From Calothrix sp. NIES-4105 (GTDB lineage Bacteria > Cyanobacteriota > Cyanobacteriia > Cyanobacteriales > Nostocaceae), in contig NZ_AP018290.1 of the NCBI RefSeq assembly GCF_002368415.1, positions 372,001 through 436,000 on the forward strand: a stretch of 64,000 nucleotides of DNA, read 5' to 3'. Below, in pieces: positions 25,901 to 35,222 of the stretch; positions within the stretch are counted from its first letter, which is position 1, and every line of letters begins with the position of its first letter. The position numbers and the translations under genes were made by a program. The notes under the pieces were generated by a model that saw only the letters and a list, made by a program, of their open reading frames with translations, was not told the origin of the DNA and searched no databases.

Positions 25901-25986
25901 TAGTTTAAGTTTTCTCCATGTGTTTTACAGAACAACTTAATTAGTATTGCGTAAACTTTTTTACTTTTGTCTGCGAACTTCATTGA

Positions 25987-26214
25987 TTATACCTCTTTTA
26001 AATTGTTTATTTTTACTAGTGTATTCAGTTTATTTTCAAGTATTTTTAATTCGCTCATATAGGTATCACAATTTTCATCCATGTATATACCTAAGTAACA
26101 TTTAAGAGCTTTATTAATTACATCTGACTCAGAGATTTTTAATTCATCAGCTTTTTGCTTTAAAGCTCTGACTATATCTTCAGATGCTCTAAAAGTTTTA
26201 GGTTGCAGTGCCAT
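25987..26214 (-). CDS. Ribbon-helix-helix-type small protein
   Basis: 75 residues. The N-terminus QPKTFRASEDIVRALKQKADELKISESDVINKALKCYL fits a CopG/MetJ ribbon-helix-helix DNA-binding unit (strand, helix, turn, helix). The C-terminal tail is a short helix (SELKILENKLNTLVKI) such as those that bind a toxin in RHH antitoxins. No partner toxin is adjacent. The ATG lies at 26212-26214. Confidence 0.65.
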   Translation of the reverse strand: MALQPKTFRASEDIVRALKQKADELKISESDVINKALKCYLGIYMDENCDTYMSELKILENKLNTLVKINNLKEV

Positions 26215-26356
26215 AACTCATATTTATTTATGTATAGGACAACTCCTACTGTAACACAATGCGCTTACAATCGTATTCGCTATTTTTCTATCTAAGTCAT
26301 TTTACTATAAGATACTCTTATGCGAAATAAGCTTACAGATGCGATAGTAAAGAGGT

Positions 26357-26399
26357 GTGGGTTTGTCGGCAATATGAAATTTGTCGCGGGTAAAGGGTA
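26357..26399. mobile_element. Lone transposon end related to the 455-bp element
   Basis: TGTGGGTTTGTCGGCAATAT followed by GAAATTTGTCGCGGGTAAAG matches the first 43 bases of the element at 6061-6515 with several substitutions. No second end is seen nearby, so this is a decayed or one-sided remnant. Confidence 0.6.
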
Positions 26400-26411
26400 T
26401 TGGTAAATAAT

Positions 26412-26440
26412 GTTGGGTTGCGCGCGGAGCTTCACCCAAC
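26412..26440. repeat. Hairpin repeat GTTGGGT ... ACCCAAC
   Basis: A copy of the GTTGGGTT / AACCCAAC family with a GCGCGC-containing loop. It is placed directly after the dynamin-J gene end, where it could serve as a terminator. Confidence 0.65.
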
Positions 26441-26459
26441 CTACGATTTTATTATTATT

Positions 26460-28538
26460 TTATAATAATGAATTATATGCTTCGTTGATTTTATGCATTT
26501 TTTCTTGTGCTTGCTTTTGTTGCGCTTTGTCTGTAAATAAGTCTGGGTGCCATTGTTTTACTAGTTTTCGATATGCAAGTTTTATGTCTGCAACTGTGGC
26601 GCCTTCTTGTAACCCTAGCACGATATAGGCGTGTGCTTTATTAGTATTTTTGTTCGTTGGTGTAGGTTGTTTTTCATTACCTGGCATACCCATGTTAGCT
26701 TTCATTTGTGCGATTTCTTCGTCTAGTTCCCAATTGCGGAATTTTGCCTCGACTTCTGCTACACTTGGTTTTAGTTGTTGCTCAGTTGGCGCCTCGATAA
26801 CAGGTATTTGATTTTGCTTGGGTGTTCCTATAGTCTCTTTAGTGCCTACTCCTTGTGAACGATATACTGTTTGAGCATTGGTTTGGGTGACTTCAGTTTG
26901 AAATTCGTTTGGTGTTGATATTCCGAGGTTGTTTAAGAGTGCTTGGTTGAGCTGATGTAAGCTGTTTTGCCACTGTTGTAATTGTTGCCGTTTATGGATA
27001 ATATCTGGTGTATCGTTTGGTTCGATAAAACGAATTACGGATTGTGCTTTGCGCTCATACTCATTTAATATAGATAAGCTTTCACGACTAAAGGTATTTA
27101 GGTACTCATCGACTGCATTTAGACATAATGTTGCAACTTGTTGATGATATGATTGACTTGATGCTTTATTATCTTGTTCTTGAATGGTTTTATTGGTAAG
27201 ATAAGCAATACTACCTAAAACTGCGGCGCCTAATGGACCACCAACCAACCATCCAATACCGCTACCTACTGCTAATGAACCTGTTTCATTAAAATTACCA
27301 GTGTTGTTTGTGCGGGGTGGTAAAGTAAGTTGCGGATGTTTGGGTAAAGGTAATATTAAATCTTCTCTTTGCTGAGATAGGAAAAACTCGTTAGCTTGGT
27401 CTAACCATTTTACTACTGCCAACTGTAAATTATTCAAATCTGTTCTAAATGTGTTTTCCCAAGTGCTGAAGTTTTCCTTTGCTAAAGCTACTGCTGCATC
27501 ACTTTGATATTTTTGCCTAAGCTTATCTAACTCTAACCATGAGCGTAGTTTACCCATGCTTTGATAAAAACCTTGTTTTATTAAACCTTCCGCGCGCTTT
27601 TTAATCTCGTTTGCAGCATTATTTTTATCGGTGATTTTTTTTATCCCGTTTTCAAGACCCGTTATTTTTGCTTTTAAAAGAAGCTGTAACTCTTTTGTCA
27701 CCACTTGGACGCGCGGCGCCACAACCGAATTTCGATTATGCTTGAGTATCGTAGCTATATTTTGCAGTGCGGTTTCAAATTCAACTAACCCGCTGCTGTT
27801 TGCTAAACTTGTATCACCTTTAATTCTCGCACGTAAAGCTGGTAATGCATCAACTCTATATAAATTGCTAAAACCTGCTGGAATATCCGCGCGAAAACTT
27901 TCTGCAACGAACCGCAAACGGTTTTGCACCTCCTTTTGTTCTTCAGGTTCGAGTAAGTTGATAAAGTTGACGACAAAAATAACTGTCTTAATACCCCTAT
28001 CAAGTAACCAGTCACGTAAATTCTCACGCTCACCCAAAGTCATTAATTTGCGCGCGTCCAATAACTGTACAACTAAATCGGCGCCTAATAGTTGCTCTTT
28101 AACTAAATTATCCTGTGCTTCGCGGTCATTAGTGCCGGGTAAATCCAAAAATTCAATACCTGTTTCCAAAAATGGATGGGGATAAAACACCTCTACAGAT
28201 GTGACATCACCTCGCATCCGTCTATCACCATCTAATAGAGCAAACTCTTTGAGGATATCTGTACCGCTGCGATATACCTCACAACCATTACTCAATAAAA
28301 TACGAGTCCGCATATCTGTACCATATTTTACTGTAATAGCGGCGCCTGTCGTTGGAAGTAAATCGATGGGTAAGGTTTTGCTACCCAACATGGCATTTAA
28401 TAAAGTAGACTTACCATGATTAAAGGGACCAAACACCGCAATGCGAAAGTTTGGATTGGTAAGATAATCACAAATAGCAGTTACATCCTGGTTCAGTAAC
28501 TTCGCTACACTCTTAAGGATATTTATTAAATCTTGCAT
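26460..28538 (-). CDS. Dynamin-like GTPase with a C-terminal DnaJ domain
   Basis: 692 residues from ATG at 28536-28538; the longer frame from 28619 translates a repeat and is rejected. G1 is GPFNHGKST (residues about 33-41), a G2 threonine lies in LLPTTGAAIT, and G3 is DLPGTND (about 130). The G4 position reads VNFINLL, lacking the usual Asp. A helical stalk follows, with a short glycine-rich hydrophobic stretch (GSGIGWLVGGPLGAAVLG) that could insert in membrane. A J domain closes the protein (about 633-690): YIVLGLQEGATVADIKLAYRK, then KQWHPDLF with the HPD triad. J domains recruit Hsp70, so this GTPase may couple membrane remodelling to chaperone action (inference). It is last in a three-gene set. 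Confidence 0.85.
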   Translation of the reverse strand: MQDLINILKSVAKLLNQDVTAICDYLTNPNFRIAVFGPFNHGKSTLLNAMLGSKTLPIDLLPTTGAAITVKYGTDMRTRILLSNGCEVYRSGTDILKEFALLDGDRRMRGDVTSVEVFYPHPFLETGIEFLDLPGTNDREAQDNLVKEQLLGADLVVQLLDARKLMTLGERENLRDWLLDRGIKTVIFVVNFINLLEPEEQKEVQNRLRFVAESFRADIPAGFSNLYRVDALPALRARIKGDTSLANSSGLVEFETALQNIATILKHNRNSVVAPRVQVVTKELQLLLKAKITGLENGIKKITDKNNAANEIKKRAEGLIKQGFYQSMGKLRSWLELDKLRQKYQSDAAVALAKENFSTWENTFRTDLNNLQLAVVKWLDQANEFFLSQQREDLILPLPKHPQLTLPPRTNNTGNFNETGSLAVGSGIGWLVGGPLGAAVLGSIAYLTNKTIQEQDNKASSQSYHQQVATLCLNAVDEYLNTFSRESLSILNEYERKAQSVIRFIEPNDTPDIIHKRQQLQQWQNSLHQLNQALLNNLGISTPNEFQTEVTQTNAQTVYRSQGVGTKETIGTPKQNQIPVIEAPTEQQLKPSVAEVEAKFRNWELDEEIAQMKANMGMPGNEKQPTPTNKNTNKAHAYIVLGLQEGATVADIKLAYRKLVKQWHPDLFTDKAQQKQAQEKMHKINEAYNSLL

Positions 28539-28544
28539 AATTCT

Positions 28545-28627
28545 TTCTTTTCTTCCTTCGTGCCCTTCGTGTCTTTGTGGTTTAATAAAAAAAGAACCAC
28601 AAAGACACAAAGGACACAAAGAAAAGA
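28545..28627. repeat. CACAAAG-type hairpin repeat between the two dynamin genes
   Basis: GTGTCTTTGTGGTT / AACCACAAAGACAC arms with flanking CCTTTGTGTCC-like halves. It fills the 90-base gap between the dynamin genes. Confidence 0.75.
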
Positions 28628-28628
28628 G

Positions 28629-30683
28629 TTAGTTGTAATATGTAAGGAGGTTATTAAAAGCTGATTCGATGCTGTTTAGTTCGTTGAACACGTCTTCAGT
28701 GAGTTTGTTCAACCGTTTTAATTCAGCTTCATTATTAATCTCGCGCGTTTCTTTCTGTTTGAGCAAGTTATCAAGTTCAGACTTACGGGATGATATATCC
28801 TCATTTATCCGCTTACCAACTTCACGTTCATAAGCATCAAAACATTCTTTCACAGCATCGTATACTGTTTTAGATTGTTCCTGCGCGACTTGCGGTAGAT
28901 ACTTAACAAGTTCCTTTTTCGCAGTTTTAACTAATTCCTTACGTCCTTGGTCTGCTTGTAACATTCCTACACCTAAACCAAGTACTGCAAAACCTATTGG
29001 TCCAAGAAATATACCAGTGACAGTAGATAATATTCCACCCACACCTAAAACGGTAAAATAATTTAATAATATATTCTTCCAATCAAAACCGGCGCCTGCC
29101 ATTGCAAAACCTGCTAAATTACCCCCAGATAACGATAATAGTCCCATTGCCCATTTTGCCCAACTTGGTGCATCTTCTTCACCCGATACATTTGTATGTA
29201 GCTCAACTTTCTCACCCGTGAGTTTTTCGGTGATTTGATTGGTAACTTGATTATATGAGTCACCATATTTAGCTGCACTTCTACCTAACTGTACAAACGC
29301 ACTATTAATGTCACGTTCAGCAGTTAAAGTCCATGCGGCAAGTTTATCTGTAATATACTGTTCAAATGCTTTTTGGAGTGCAGCGTTAAATGCTTCTCGT
29401 TTACCACTGCTGAGAAAGTCGAGTATATTTAGTTCTGGTTGATAACGCAGAAAGTCTGTTTCAAACGTTTTGTCTAAGTTTAAAACATAGCTGCGGAACG
29501 ACTCGGAGATATTACGTGCTTGGGTATCACGGGTTTTGAAAATTTCTGTTTGGAACTCGTTGCGAATATTGGTAAGTTTATTAAATTCGGGTTCTACTGA
29601 GTTTATTCTGCTGCGAAGTTCCTCAACACCCTTTTGGAGTAAAGGTATTCGTCGTTCGATACTTTCTTTAGTGTTGTTAGAAGCAGTTCGCGCGAGTGTA
29701 CGAACTTGTCGCAACTCTGAAACCGCGCGTTCACGGGTGAGAAAAGTATTTAAGGCGCCCATAAATTGCGGAAATCCGGTACCATTTAAATCAGCCTGAG
29801 GATTTTTGATACGTTTGCGAAGCGCTTGGATAGAGGAAAGCTCAAATACTCGCTCATCATATATATCATGACCGTCAACGAAGCAATATTCTGATAAGTT
29901 TGCGTGAAACACTTTGCGTAACCGTTCTTCAGCTTCGTGTAACTCGTCTTCATCATCAGGGTCAATAAGTGCTTCTTTCACTTGATCCCACGCATTTATC
30001 AGGAAAAATACAGAAAGACCACGACCTTTAATATAATTCTCTAAATATCTTCGTTCACCTAATGTACAAGGTTGTGACGCGCGTAAAACAAATAGAATAG
30101 CATGACAGTTATTAATATAGCCCAGTGATAACTCGTTGCGTGCCTCAGTATCGTTCAAACCGGGACTATCAACAATTTCAATTCCGCGTTGAAGTAAAGG
30201 TAATGGATACTCTACTATCGCATGACTAACACCGGGAAAAGCTTGTTTATTATCCTGCTCCAACTGCTTCGCTTCCGCTGGGTCAATGGTATATTTGACC
30301 TTGAAGGTGTCAAAATCCATCATTTGAGGTGGTTTGCCATCGTCAAAATGCACTGTAACCTTTTTCTCGGCGCCGTAGCGAAGTACAGTTAATATAGCAG
30401 TACAAGGATTAACATCACTAGGTAAAATCCGCTCTCCAATCAAAGCATTGAGAAAAGTACTCTTACCCCGTTTCATATCACCCAGCACCATCAAGCGAAA
30501 CACTCCCGTGCGAAGATTGTCACTTGCTACACGCATATCATTGATATCGCGCGTATTATCCCCCGATACCTCAGCCTGATTAATCGTATCAGCCATTTTA
30601 TCAAGGGAAGCAGCAACTTGCGCACGTGTCTGAATCACACGCTCCAAGTCATTGAGAAAAGTATCAGCACCATTACCTGTCAT
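28629..30683 (-). CDS. Bacterial dynamin-like GTPase
   Basis: 684 residues. A helical N-terminus is followed by G1 GDMKRGKST (about 63-71), the G2 threonine in VNPCTAILT, G3 DSPGLNDTEAR (about 170) and G4-like LINAWDQV (about 231). The stalk is a long coiled-coil region. The hydrophobic stretch around residues 510-580 (NYFTVLGVGGILSTVTGIFLGP) fits the membrane paddle of bacterial dynamin-like proteins such as Nostoc punctiforme BDLP. These GTPases tubulate, fuse or seal membranes. It starts 19 bases after the small membrane protein gene and precedes the dynamin-J gene. Paired dynamins usually form hetero-oligomers. Confidence 0.88.
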   Translation of the reverse strand: MTGNGADTFLNDLERVIQTRAQVAASLDKMADTINQAEVSGDNTRDINDMRVASDNLRTGVFRLMVLGDMKRGKSTFLNALIGERILPSDVNPCTAILTVLRYGAEKKVTVHFDDGKPPQMMDFDTFKVKYTIDPAEAKQLEQDNKQAFPGVSHAIVEYPLPLLQRGIEIVDSPGLNDTEARNELSLGYINNCHAILFVLRASQPCTLGERRYLENYIKGRGLSVFFLINAWDQVKEALIDPDDEDELHEAEERLRKVFHANLSEYCFVDGHDIYDERVFELSSIQALRKRIKNPQADLNGTGFPQFMGALNTFLTRERAVSELRQVRTLARTASNNTKESIERRIPLLQKGVEELRSRINSVEPEFNKLTNIRNEFQTEIFKTRDTQARNISESFRSYVLNLDKTFETDFLRYQPELNILDFLSSGKREAFNAALQKAFEQYITDKLAAWTLTAERDINSAFVQLGRSAAKYGDSYNQVTNQITEKLTGEKVELHTNVSGEEDAPSWAKWAMGLLSLSGGNLAGFAMAGAGFDWKNILLNYFTVLGVGGILSTVTGIFLGPIGFAVLGLGVGMLQADQGRKELVKTAKKELVKYLPQVAQEQSKTVYDAVKECFDAYEREVGKRINEDISSRKSELDNLLKQKETREINNEAELKRLNKLTEDVFNELNSIESAFNNLLTYYN

Positions 30684-30702
30684 CTTTAAATAATCCTATA
30701 TA

Positions 30703-31035
30703 TTATTTCTTCTTCTCGAAAAACAACTTATACCCTACAAATAATAGTGTTCCCACAATTAGTAAATTAGCAACAACCGCAGCAACTCTAACTAAAGCAA
30801 TAGCAACCACCCCAACACCAAATAACTTTAATCCCAAAATTACCTTTGGTTTCAACAACCCTCCTTTACTTTGGTTATCGGGAACCTTGGTTGTTTGGTA
30901 AAATTGGATTTCTTGCTTATCTGACGTTGACCCTGACTCACGTTGACGAATTTCCCTGCGGGACACTCCGTGAACGCGTTCGATACGTTCGAGTTCCCTT
31001 GCGTGTTCCTCTGGCGTCATTTTAGATACCCCCAT
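30703..31035 (-). CDS. Small membrane protein at the head of the dynamin operon
   Basis: 110 residues. A charged N-terminus (MTPEEHARELERIERVHGVSR), a polar linker, then a hydrophobic region of about 35 residues (LKLFGVGVVAIALVRVAAVV and LLIVGTLLFVGYKLF) forming one or two helices, ending in a lysine-rich tail. No family recognised. M6 at 31020 is an alternative start. The 19-base spacing to the dynamin gene suggests a membrane partner or recruiter for the GTPases (inference). Confidence 0.6.
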   Translation of the reverse strand: MGVSKMTPEEHARELERIERVHGVSRREIRQRESGSTSDKQEIQFYQTTKVPDNQSKGGLLKPKVILGLKLFGVGVVAIALVRVAAVVANLLIVGTLLFVGYKLFFEKKK

Positions 31036-31363
31036 TAGATACTAAAAGCCTTAATTGTAAAATAGCGTACATCAAAACCAAAAAACATCAGTGCAACCAC
31101 TACTTAATTTAGTAATATTTGGTGACTTTTGATATTTAAAGATTAAATACAATGTAACAATCAGCAGTTCCGGAAAATTGGCAACGCATACAACAGATGT
31201 AACAGATGAGTTACGTAGGGTGTGTAACGCTACGAAAAAATGAGTGCGTAGCGATAAAACTATGTAGCGTCACGCACCAAATCTGTAATGCCCACCCTGT
31301 GTAATATTGCAATAAGCTTATAAAATAAAAAAGGTTTATCCAAATCAAATAGCCTGTAATTCT
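31036..31363. repeat. Intergenic stretch with imperfect hairpin repeat
   Basis: AT-rich. At about 31213-31305 a GTAGGGTGTGTAACGCTACG tract pairs imperfectly with GTAGCGTCACGCACC and is followed by GCCCACCCTGTG, i.e. members of the GGTGTG and GGTGGGC repeat families. No coding potential recognised. Confidence 0.5.
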
Positions 31364-31537
31364 GAACAAAACCAAAAAACAGGTGACTGGGCAATTTAAT
31401 GTCCAGAATTACCAAGTTGTGTTTCAGGTGAAACAAAAGAAGCTTTAGAAAATATTCGCGAAGCCATCTAACTTTATTTAGAACCAAACTAAGTTGAATT
31501 ACTACCAGATACAATTATGCACGAGGTTTTTGTGTAA
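31364..31537 (+). pseudogene. hicB: Dead hicB-like antitoxin gene
   Basis: One frame reads CPELPSCVSGETKEALENIREAI, then LYLEP, VELLPDTIMHEVFV, the hallmark of HicB antitoxins (CPELPGC...GETxEEALxNIxEAI). It is interrupted by three in-frame stops and has no start. The final TAA overlaps the hicA-like ATG (TAATG), preserving the original coupling. Confidence 0.8.
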
Positions 31538-31724
31538 TGAGTGGTATTAAGCAGATAAGTTTACGTTAGTTTATTAAAAGGGTAGTCATCGGAAATGGCG
31601 GATCACAAAACATTAACTCAAAGTTATTATTCCATATCATAAAGCTTGAAATACTCCAGTTGGAACACTGCGTAATATTATAATTGGAGCGGGTATTCCT
31701 GAAATTGAATTGAAAAGTGATTAG
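31537..31724 (+). pseudogene. hicA: Dead hicA-like toxin gene
   Basis: It begins MSGIKQISLR like HicA toxins, then is broken by stops and frameshifts. Towards the end the frame TPVGTLRNIIIGAGIPEIEL matches the HicA C-terminus (VGTLRSIIRQAGIxxEEF). The catalytic His region in the middle is not recoverable. The module is inactive. Confidence 0.75.
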
Positions 31725-31942
31725 CTTTACTTAAATAAATAGTGCGTTACAAGAGAGATATTCGCTTTATTTTTTTATCTTATTATATAAAGTTCCAATA
31801 GTAGTTGTTCATTATTAATTCAAAATCAGGGTAAATACTTAGGCACTTGATTCAACAAGTAATCTATCATCATAGATACGGGTTAGTGCGAGTAAAGGCG
31901 CTATGTGCCCGCAAGTTAAGGACGGTTATTTATTTCCTTTCT

Positions 31943-34210
31943 ATGCTCCCTATGCTTCTACCCAAAACACCAAAAACCCAACGGAAGTTTTCGCTATATT
32001 TAATTTTAGTCGTACCCTTTGTGCTACAAACATGTGCTTTAGTTGGGCTAGTAGGGTATTTATCATTAAAAAATGGGGAAAAGGCAGTTAATGATTTAGC
32101 CGAACAATTAATGAAGAAGTCGGCACGTCAGGTAGATGAACATTTAAAAAACTACGTAGAATTACCTGTACAGATAGTAAATTTGAATGTGGAAGCAATT
32201 GGTAATGGTAATGTTGACTTGCAAGACTTGCGTGAAAGTGAGAAATATTTTTGGCGCCAGATTAAAGCTTTTCCCAAGTTAGTATACGTTGGCTACACAT
32301 TAAATAGCGGTGTGGAAAGCGGAGCAGGAAGGTGGATTCAAGGATTAGATGCTGTTTTATATCAAAACTTAGGTGGTGAAAAAGGTTCATCAGATTATGC
32401 TGTAGATGCAAGAGGTGAGCGCAGTAAGTTAATTCAATCATATACAACAGATGCCCTTAATGAACCTTGGTATAAAGATGTAATAGCAGCGAATAAGCTT
32501 ACCTGGACATGTATTTATACTACTCTAAGTACTGATGCTGAATTAACTGCAAAGGCAGAAATTCTAATTTCTAAAGATGGCAGTAAACTCAAAGCTGGCT
32601 TAAATTACTATACGGCTATTTCGATTGGGGCGCCAATTTACGACAAATCGGGTAAATTGATTGGTACAACGGTTGCTGATTTGTTGTTGACAGACTTAAG
32701 TAATTTTTTGCGTGAGTTACAGGTGAGTCACTCTGGACAGATATTTATCCTCGAACGTAATGGTGGGTTAGTGGGCAGTTCAGGAAAAGAGTCTGTTGTT
32801 TATGAAGAAAAGGGTGAGGGAAAACGCTACAACATTAATAATAGTCCCGACTCGGTTGTTCGCTCGGTGGGAAAAGCCTTAGTTGAGAAGTTTGGTAGTT
32901 TAGATGCAATTAAGGAAGATAAATTATTCACGATTGATTTGCAGGGAAAGCGCAAGTTTGTTCGTGTGGAAAATTGGCGCGATAATTATGGAATAGATTG
33001 GCTGGTGGTGGTTGCGGTTCCCAACTCTGACTTTATGGAGCAAATTTACATTAATAATCGCACGACTTTAATGCTAATTGGAGGCGCCTTACTGGTAATT
33101 TTAATATTTGGATTAGCTACAGCCAGGTTTTTTGCTCGACCCATTTATAGTTTAAATCAAGCGGCAGCTGAACTTAGTCAAGGTAATTTACATCAAGCTA
33201 TTCCCCCCAGTACTGTTAGAGAGCTTGATACGGTAGGAGAATCGTTTAATTTAATGGCACAACAGCTACAAAAATCTTTCGCAGAGCTTCAACAAAGCAA
33301 TGAAGAACTAGAAATAAAAGTTAGTGAGCGTACTGCCGAATTGCAATCAACTCTCGACGAACTCCAGCGCACACAACTCCAAATGATACAAAGCGAAAAG
33401 ATGTCAGCTCTCGGACAAATGGTGGCAGGAGTCGCGCACGAAATAAATAATCCTGTCTGTTTTATTTATGGTAATCTCGTTCATCTCCAAGATTATACTC
33501 AAGATTTATTGGATTTAATTTCCGTCTATCAATTAGAGCATAATAACCCATCGGAGGCTTTACAAACCTTAATCAAAAAGGTGGAACTGGAATTTTTAAC
33601 CAATGATGTTCAAAAGCTACTTTTATCTACGCTTTCAGGCGCCGAACGCATCATAGAAATTGTTTTATCTTTACGTAACTTTTCGCGACTAGATGAGTCT
33701 GAATTTAAGTCGGTGAATGTACATGATGGCATTGATAGTACCTTGCTGATTTTACAACACCGTCTAAAATCGAATGGCGGGCGCCCAGAAATTGGTGTCG
33801 AGCGGAACTACGGTAAATTACCCAATATTGAATGCTATCCAGGACAACTCAACCAAGTATTTATGAACCTATTAGCAAATGCTATTGACGCTTTAGAAGA
33901 ATGTGATAAACAAACACAGTCACCTAGACAAATTTGGATTTCTACTCAAGTGGTAGCTAATAACCAGGTGCAGATTGTGATTGCAGATAATGGTTCAGGT
34001 ATACCAGAAACTACGCTATCGCAAATTTTTAATCCCTTCTTTACAACTAAGTCAGTTGGTAAAGGCACTGGTTTAGGCTTATCTATCAGCTATCAAATTG
34101 TGACACAAAAGCATCGTGGCAAAGTATGGTGTGATTCTACGTTTGGAGAGGGTAGCAAATTTGTAATTCAAATTCCTATTTCTCAGTCAGTTCTAGATGC
34201 GACACCCTGA
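31943..34210 (+). CDS. Cache-HAMP sensor histidine kinase
   Basis: About 755 residues from ATG at 31943 (another ATG at 31952; a frame from TTG 31847 is less likely). A transmembrane helix near the start and a second near residue 400 bracket a periplasmic dCache-type sensor ([33 protein letters not shown]). A HAMP domain ([14 protein letters not shown]) and a coiled coil follow. HisKA is [12 protein letters not shown] with the phospho-His, and the ATPase shows the N box [11 protein letters not shown]1 DNGSGIPE and G2 GKGTGLGLS. It senses an external small molecule, probably an organic acid or amino acid. No response regulator is adjacent. Confidence 0.9.
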   Translation: MLPMLLPKTPKTQRKFSLYLILVVPFVLQTCALVGLVGYLSLKNGEKAVNDLAEQLMKKSARQVDEHLKNYVELPVQIVNLNVEAIGNGNVDLQDLRESEKYFWRQIKAFPKLVYVGYTLNSGVESGAGRWIQGLDAVLYQNLGGEKGSSDYAVDARGERSKLIQSYTTDALNEPWYKDVIAANKLTWTCIYTTLSTDAELTAKAEILISKDGSKLKAGLNYYTAISIGAPIYDKSGKLIGTTVADLLLTDLSNFLRELQVSHSGQIFILERNGGLVGSSGKESVVYEEKGEGKRYNINNSPDSVVRSVGKALVEKFGSLDAIKEDKLFTIDLQGKRKFVRVENWRDNYGIDWLVVVAVPNSDFMEQIYINNRTTLMLIGGALLVILIFGLATARFFARPIYSLNQAAAELSQGNLHQAIPPSTVRELDTVGESFNLMAQQLQKSFAELQQSNEELEIKVSERTAELQSTLDELQRTQLQMIQSEKMSALGQMVAGVAHEINNPVCFIYGNLVHLQDYTQDLLDLISVYQLEHNNPSEALQTLIKKVELEFLTNDVQKLLLSTLSGAERIIEIVLSLRNFSRLDESEFKSVNVHDGIDSTLLILQHRLKSNGGRPEIGVERNYGKLPNIECYPGQLNQVFMNLLANAIDALEECDKQTQSPRQIWISTQVVANNQVQIVIADNGSGIPETTLSQIFNPFFTTKSVGKGTGLGLSISYQIVTQKHRGKVWCDSTFGEGSKFVIQIPISQSVLDATP

Positions 34211-34416
34211 ATAAAATATTTGGGAAGTAATTTTGACTTTTAGCGATTATTTTTTTACTGGACATGGGAATAATAAGTACAACAAACTCAGCTGAACACA
34301 GCGTTAGCGTAGTGAAGAATCTTGGAAATGTTTCACTACGTTTCGTTGCCTTAATTTAATATCAATTGTTACTACATGCTATAATAAATTTCAATGCCAC
34401 GTAAGTAAGGTCTGCT

Positions 34417-34785
34417 ATGCCAGAATCAGGTGATATTATTTTAACGGATAACCGTTCAGACAAAGCAATTTTAGCGGATATTATCAAGGAAGTTGAACAA
34501 ACTCCCCAGGAACAATGGAAAGTATTATTAGATATGATTCGCTTATTTCGCCGAAGCTCGGAGACACAAAGTTCTTCTGCGGAAACATGGAACGCTGTTG
34601 TCAATCAAATTCGTAACGAAACTTCGCAACAAAAAGCAGCACGTCAGCAAGCCCTCAGCAAACTGTTACAATCATGGGAAGATGAAGGAGACGAGCAAGA
34701 ACAAAAAGAAACTCTAGAATTTCTTCAACAAGCTTTAAATCAAAATAGAACTTCAAATCGTCCTCTGTTTCCATTTTGCAAGTAA
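34417..34785 (+). CDS. Antitoxin-like protein upstream of a broken PIN toxin
   Basis: 122 residues, hydrophilic and helical (ILADIIKEVEQTPQEQWKVL, then a glutamine-rich KQALSKLLQSWEDEGDEQEQ). It ends inside the start of the PIN-domain frame (overlap of about 10 bases), the usual gene order for antitoxin then toxin. No DNA-binding fold is obvious. With the toxin interrupted, selection to keep it may be relaxed. Confidence 0.6.
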   Translation: MPESGDIILTDNRSDKAILADIIKEVEQTPQEQWKVLLDMIRLFRRSSETQSSSAETWNAVVNQIRNETSQQKAARQQALSKLLQSWEDEGDEQEQKETLEFLQQALNQNRTSNRPLFPFCK

Positions 34786-35222
34786 TTTTTTTAGATACAG
34801 GTATCCTTGGTTTAGTATCAAACCCCAAAGCAACTCCATAATCTCAGCAATGTAAACTTTGGCTCGACTCATTAGAAACAAATGATAATATAGCGGTAAT
34901 CCCTGAAATTGCAGACTATGAAGTGCGCCGTGAATTAATTCGGGCTGGCAAAATCAAAGGTATCAGGCAGCTTGACCAAATTAAAAAAGTGATTTTATAT
35001 TTACCTATTACCACAGAGGTGATGCTAAAAGCCGCAGAACTATGGGCAACTGCGCGAAAAGGGGGATACCCAACAGCGGCGCCAGATGCACTTGATGGGG
35101 ATGTTATTTTAGCCGCTCAAGCTTTATTGCTAAAGAATGAAGGTAATGAAGTTATAATTGCAACTACTAATGTTGGGCATTTATCTCGTTTCATAGATGC
35201 TCATGAGTGGCAAAATATTTAA
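34776..35222 (+). pseudogene. PIN-domain (VapC-like) toxin with a nonsense codon
   Basis: From TTG 34776 the frame gives VIFLDTGILGLVSNPKATP (first acidic residue D7), then TAA at 34839-34841, then continues with WLDSLE, VIPEIADYEVRREL (second acidic cluster), ALDGDVILAAQALL and VIIATTNVGHLSRF (last acidic region modified). Apart from the stop the 148-codon frame is complete. An internal start at 34923 would lose the first acidic residue. Its last 4 bases overlap the convergent deacetylase gene. Confidence 0.8.

Noticed and set aside
28539-28619. N-terminal extension of the dynamin-J protein
   Set aside because: The added residues are a translation of the CACAAAG hairpin repeat; the ATG at 28538 begins the conserved protein.
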